From contig OY365806.1 in assembly GCA_959347315.1 (NCBI GenBank), forward strand, positions 37,046,505 to 37,110,504: 64,000 nucleotides of DNA, written 5' to 3'. Shown one piece after another: positions 60,401 to 64,000 of the stretch (its first letter is position 1; every line of letters starts with the position of its first letter). The position numbers were made by a program, and so were the translations under genes. Under the pieces are notes generated by a model, which searched no databases, had not been told where the DNA came from, and was given only the letters and a program-made list of their open reading frames with translations. The DNA comes from Bimastos eiseni. Its lineage: Eukaryota > Annelida > Clitellata > Crassiclitellata > Lumbricidae.

Positions 60401-63400
60401 GTTTTAAATGGGATTTCTGCAACTTGAAGCTAGTTCATCTCACAGCATGACAAAAGCTTCATTCCAAACAACATAGCATTTTTACACTACAAACCAATAA
60501 GATCAGTTGCAACCTAAATTCTAATGGTAAAGAAACAACAACAGTCTGATGCTAAATATTAAATGCTCAAAACCAACCAAAACTTAGTAGCAACCAAATC
60601 CTCTCCATACTGTACTTCCATTGTAAGGTTCTCACCTCCAAAGAATGATCTGTCAGATCATCAGCAAACTAATTCACATTTCTGCAGTTATACCAAGTGC
60701 TGTCAACTGATACTTGTATACAGTTTTACAATAATGCTAAAGTTTTTGAAGAAAGCAGTGACATTAACACAGCATATACTCAAGCAGTTCTGAATTTGAA
60801 CGTACCTTCCCTGCTGAATCCAGAAGTGGAAGCCAGTGCCATAAAGCCGAACAACAAAATTACCAGGTTCATGGACCTTGTTGAGGATCTGAACTGAGAG
60901 ATTCTTTGAGTGCAACACTTCACACGGCCACCACCGGTAATTGCCCACCTTGGCCCAGACAACCTCTCCATACAGCGGCCGTTTTCCAACAAAACAGTCC
61001 CTGCACTGCCATGGTTCGCTCACTTGGCCAATCTTGGCACAAGCCGGATGAAAAGCTGCCGGACAGCTTGAACATAAAATCAACGGAGAGTCCTCTGAAA
61101 AAATTCACAATCCATAAATGACATGTGATATGATAACTTGAGTTAATGCATGGACAAGTAAAACCAGATATGATACAAAAACATAAATAAATGCACCAGT
61201 TTAGTTCACTTAGATAGTGCATCACTTTGAAATTTACATACTTCAAAACACAATAATACAATTCCTGCTATATGCATACACATACAATTAGACAAAACAA
61301 TTAATCAGGAAAAGTAATGGGACTAATGGTTCATTAATAATATTTGTATCAATAGACAAGCTCACTGAAAGACTGCAGTAACATCGAAACATGGCCATAC
61401 AAATAGTATGATCTTATTGAATATAAGTCTTGGCTGTTAGGTACCCACCAAAGGGAAGGCTAAATCGTCCTAGAAGGGCAACTGGTTTCAAACCACATCA
61501 TTAAAGAGCAATTTGTTCCTCAAGTAAGTGCCACCATTTAATTATCACCCTCTTCTCTAAATACATATCTTAAAAACTGAGACTGTTTCTGAAAAAAAAA
61601 CAAGTTTCTATTACTTACAAAATGGAATCCATAAATTCTCTTACCTATAACAGGATCCATAAATGTAAACAGTACAGTCTTAAGTAAAAATGAATGCCCA
61701 ACAAGTTCACATACGTCCCAAATATCTTAAGCATATAAATGTCTTCTGTGAAGAGTTTCTGCAAAGACTTGCCTTTTGAACATGTGAAGCACCATGTGGC
61801 ATTAACATGGAGCACTGCACGTTTTGGTGACTTAGATGTCAACAGGTGGCTGTTGCAGATGATGCTATAGCCAGCAATCACCACAGTTCCAGCAGCCATG
61901 CAGAAGTCATTGGCATGGTAAGCGGTTGGACAACGTATGCATCTATACATCAATCCTGACAACAGTACAACAGAAACATAATAATTACTTAAATTTTATG
62001 ATTAAGAAAAGGCAGCCCAAAATGAACCATTTCATGAAAAAAACCAGTGCTGTACGCAAGACTTGAAACTTCAAGACCAAGACGAGACTAAGATAGTGAG
62101 GTGCCGAGACCGAGACAGTGAGGTATCAAGACCAAGACACTAGGTTCGAGAACAGTTTTTTTATTGCCACATTTTATATTTTTCGATATCTCTTCATCGG
62201 CCTATCTTCTGAAAAGTATAAAGAAAGCCATTTTAGACGTCTGAAATCTTCTAGACGATTTTAAACAAACAAATTTGATACCAAATACCAAATGAAATTT
62301 TAAATTTGCACATATCCTTACTCACCCTGAGTAACTCAAAGTTTTTCCAAAACGGCTATGGTGGTTTTACATCAATGACAAACGGCACGCTGTAGCTAAT
62401 GTTTGTCAATAACTTCAAATTGTGTAAATGCAAGATTCACAATTTCAAGTTCTCTCTCAAACATTTTTCTACTTTAAGACAATTGAATTGATTTCAGTAT
62501 CATGTGACTCGCGCGTTAACCAGAATTACCACTTTCTCGTAAATTCCGGTTTCAGTTTCTAGCGCAGGATTTAAAGACAGTTAACACGAAACTTATCGAG
62601 ACCGCTTGTTCGAGATAGAACAAGACTTTCACTTCAAAGACAGTTTCTAAAAGTTCGAGACACTACCACGAGACCCAGACAACAATCTTCCGAGATTGAG
62701 ACACTAAAAAATATCTTGAGACGTCTTGAGACCGAGACACTGTCTCGAGACCATACAACTCTGCTAGAAACTAAAGTGCACCTCTCCTTATTCAAGCTGC
62801 AATAGCAATTAACAAAGTTAATGTAGACGAACACTCCGAAAATAGCACTAGCAAATTGATGCTCCCTGCATTAAAAAACGTAACTCACCTTTGCTAGATC
62901 GGCCGTTTTTGCCAGACTCCGCAGCACAGGTTGCGCAGGTGTGATGAGGACAAGTGACAGAACTGCTGTCTAGCTTGCACAGAGGAAACTTGCCAATGCA
63001 GTCACGATGATAGAAGCGGCCACATTTGGAGGCGCAACAGGGCACAGTGTCACGAGTCGTATGTTTACACACAAAACATGGATGGTTGCCTAACATTCAG
63101 GAGAAAACAAAATGAATCACATAGTTTATAAGACCCTGTTGAAGAGGCATACTGAAATGTGCTAAATCAAGCAATCTCTAAGCAATGGTATCCAGTTGCT
63201 GGGTTACCACTACTGCTAAGTTTGTGTTTCAGTGACAATACCTTTTCAAACTAGGACTCAAAAGAGCAATTACCATGCCTTGCCTAACCTTACTAACAAT
63301 ACAGCCAATGCGAATCTAATTATACAACTTTACATATGGTAACTTTGAGTCTAAGTCACTGTTGTGTAATCCTCTCATCCCAATTTTCCAAATTGTAATC

Positions 63401-64000
63401 AATGTCATCAGTCTTTAATCACTCGCTTCTGAGGCAATGTCATGCAGTTGAAGGATCTTGCTGCAAAGGATAAATGACTTATCAAATAACATCAGTCTTT
63501 CACCTTCAATACTGATTGCTGACAACACATGAAACTATATTGCTCCAGTGCAAAGCCACCTATTGAAAGGTCCTTAAAAGGTACTGTACAAATGTTTTGA
63601 TACATACATTGATTCAAATAAAAATGATAAACTGAGAAATATATTGAAAGATGTTGACTGCTATTTAACAGTCACATTCACAAAGTGTTGAAACTAAACT
63701 TAACAAATTGCACAGACCATACAAAACAAGAATAGATTTCTGGCTGGAGCCATGAACAATAAGTTACGTACCTGTACTGCACTCGTCACACCTGAATGAG
63801 CCAACAGGTGAAACAATCAGTCCCAGGCAAGATAAGTGATAGGAACCATAGCAAGGACCCTGGCAGTCGATTAGCACGTCTCCTGATTGCTCGCAGATGT
63901 GGCAGACTTTGTCGACCTTCTGTGGTGCCAAGGAGCTTAGTCGTTGGAACTCCGGCTGGCTTCGAAATCGCGAACTGCGTGGACTGGATGAGAAAATTCC
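53581..64000 (-). CDS. NSD: NSD-family histone H3 lysine-36 methyltransferase, 3' twelve exons, partial
   Basis: Nuclear SET-domain enzyme that methylates H3K36 using S-adenosylmethionine. Twelve minus-strand exons join in perfect phase: 63772-64000, 62889-63089, 61773-61955, 60806-61094, 59951-60027, 59228-59340, 58170-58439, 57923-58044, 56999-57135, 56358-56464, 55790-55988 and 53581-54446 (2793 nt, 930 residues plus TAG). Domain order: tandem PHD fingers (residues about 32-250), PWWP (about 247-325), AWS and SET (about 375-545) with [14 protein letters not shown] and FNYN, post-[13 protein letters not shown], then PHD plus C5HCH (about 598-690) and a disordered basic tail with KRRKVK. The order is diagnostic of NSD1/2/3. 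The N-terminal region, including any first PWWP, lies beyond the right edge. Catalytic motifs look intact. Confidence 0.97.
54480..54605 (-). mobile_element. SINE 3' part related to copies 1 and 2 (NSD intron)
   Basis: Reverse complement reads GTGTAAAGGGATCTTGAGCA then AGTACTT and ends in an (AAT)n tail. This matches the GTGTAGGGACCTTGAGCAAG body of the two plus-strand copies; the tRNA-like head is missing or unrecognisable. Confidence 0.5.
55615..55655. repeat. (CG)n-(TG)n microsatellite (NSD last intron)
   Basis: GCGCGCGCGCGTGTGTG alternating purine-pyrimidine run, potential Z-DNA. Confidence 0.9.
55790..55988 (-). CDS. NSD: NSD exon k: basic linker and PHD finger
   Basis: Lys-rich linker, then [17 protein letters not shown] and [10 protein letters not shown]. 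Two donors are possible; phase and family alignment favour ACG|GTTGGT at 55790/55789 (phase 1), giving [10 protein letters not shown]. The better-looking GTAAAT four bases on would break the frame of the next exon. Confidence 0.9.
56358..56464 (-). CDS. NSD: NSD exon j: end of SET and post-SET
   Basis: [14 protein letters not shown] carries the catalytic-pocket tyrosine motif, and [17 protein letters not shown] is the zinc-binding post-SET loop. Donor AAG|GTTGGT, phase 0. Confidence 0.97.
56999..57135 (-). CDS. NSD: NSD exon i: SET catalytic core
   Basis: [20 protein letters not shown], then [12 protein letters not shown] and [16 protein letters not shown] is the SET pseudoknot motif that binds SAM. 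Donor CTG|GTCTGT, phase 1. Confidence 0.97.
57218..57257. repeat. (AAT)n/(AAC)n microsatellite (NSD intron)
   Basis: AATAATAATAATAATAAC run between SET exons h and i. Confidence 0.9.
57923..58044 (-). CDS. NSD: NSD exon h: SET domain, middle
   Basis: [18 protein letters not shown] and [13 protein letters not shown]. Acceptor GTCGCTTAG, donor ACAG|GTTAAC, phase 2. Confidence 0.96.
58170..58439 (-). CDS. NSD: NSD exon g: AWS domain and start of SET
   Basis: [38 protein letters not shown] and [12 protein letters not shown]: the AWS zinc-binding cysteines followed by the SET GWG motif. Acceptor TTTGGTTGCAG, donor AAG|GTACGT, phase 0. Confidence 0.97.
59228..59340 (-). CDS. NSD: NSD exon f: helical linker before AWS
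   Basis: [18 protein letters not shown], then PAYYKHIK, a charged helix leading to the YKHIK motif seen before the AWS domain in NSD proteins. Donor AAG|GTTGAT, phase 0. Confidence 0.93.
59951..60027 (-). CDS. NSD: NSD exon e: 77-nt exon closing the PWWP domain
   Basis: Found by phase: the PWWP exon ends in phase 2 and exon f begins in phase 1. Between them, acceptor TTCTTTTTTAG and donor AAGG|GTCTGT bound a frame encoding [11 protein letters not shown] and TDIFEK, matching the VFPY-x-EGD segment that follows the PWWP in NSD proteins. The open frame on the opposite strand here (59880-60119) is an antisense shadow. Confidence 0.9.
60197..60285. repeat. 39-bp tandem duplication (NSD intron)
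   Basis: A unit of about 39 bases containing GTGCTATGAATGTATGCATT is present twice in tandem, about 170 bases upstream in gene sense of the 77-nt exon. Confidence 0.85.
60806..61094 (-). CDS. NSD: NSD exon d: third PHD end plus PWWP domain
   Basis: [17 protein letters not shown] and WQCRDC complete the [21 protein letters not shown] is the PWWP core (RWWP here), followed by [21 protein letters not shown] domains read methylated H3K36. Donor AAG|GTACGT, phase 2. Confidence 0.95.
61773..61955 (-). CDS. NSD: NSD exon c: PHD region, ends at a GC donor
   Basis: [20 protein letters not shown] and ICNSHLL precede WCFTCSK. No in-phase GT donor exists; the only donor preserving frame with the next exon is AAAAG|GCAAGT, a GC-AG intron. 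Phase 1 at both ends agrees with neighbours. Confidence 0.9.
62045..62763. mobile_element. Possible non-autonomous DNA element rich in GAGAC motifs (NSD intron)
   Basis: Starts CAGTGCTGTACG and ends CATACAACTCTG (inverse CAGAGTTGTATG), with arrays of CAAGAC, GAGAC and CGAGAC just inside both ends. Flanks AAAAAAAC and CTAGAAAC agree only partly. Termini look hAT-like; the interior has no recognised coding. Confidence 0.45.
62889..63089 (-). CDS. NSD: NSD exon b: second PHD-type finger
   Basis: [26 protein letters not shown] and [15 protein letters not shown] give the Cys/His pattern of the second NSD PHD. Acceptor GAATGTTAG, donor AAAG|GTGAGT, phase 1. Confidence 0.94.
63772..64000 (-). CDS. 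NSD: NSD exon a: first PHD finger (cut by window edge)
   Basis: Open frame from the window edge; contains [17 protein letters not shown], the YHLSCLGL histidine motif and FRCDECSTG, i.e. the first PHD of the NSD array. Donor ACAG|GTACGT, phase 1. Confidence 0.94.

Overview
The window is nuclear DNA of an animal, most likely a marine invertebrate with a repeat-rich genome. Coding sequence is split into small exons by GT-AG introns and one GC-AG intron. There are no operons, no prokaryotic signals and no confident intact RNA gene. Most long open frames are artefacts of microsatellites (CTGT, CATC, CCTG, CATA, GAG, AG). The species cannot be fixed from the sequence; single genes orthologous to vertebrate paralogue families suggest a bilaterian outside the vertebrates.

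Three developmental or chromatin genes were assembled by reading short exons in all frames and checking intron phase at every junction. (1) Minus strand, 22525 to 13889: the first six coding exons of a COE/EBF transcription factor, from the start codon to the zinc knuckle; later exons were not found and probably lie beyond the left edge. (2) Plus strand, 46123 to 50408: the last three coding exons of an FGF8/17/18-type growth factor, ending in an unusual charged tail made of 16-residue repeats; the signal-peptide exon was not found. (3) Minus strand, 64000 to 53581: twelve exons encoding the C-terminal 930 residues of an NSD histone H3K36 methyltransferase (PHD fingers, PWWP, AWS-SET-postSET, PHD-C5HCH); its N-terminus lies beyond the right edge.

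Layout: 1-13.9 kb is a microsatellite-dominated region, probably intron of the COE gene. 13.9-22.5 kb is the COE 5' half, with SINEs, a telomere-like MITE and minisatellites in its introns. 22.5-46.1 kb is the divergent COE-FGF intergenic region (or unseen FGF intron), with hAT MITEs, a dead mariner, a foldback element and a non-LTR fragment. 46.1-50.4 kb is the FGF gene, 50.4-53.6 kb a short tail-to-tail spacer, and 53.6-64 kb the NSD gene.

The most notable result is the neighbourhood. From general knowledge of the human map, EBF1, FGF18 and NSD1 are all on 5q33-q35, EBF2, FGF17 and NSD3 on 8p, and EBF3 and FGF8 on 10q. One 64-kb window carrying COE, FGF8-like and NSD side by side looks like the unduplicated ancestral arrangement of those paralogous regions.
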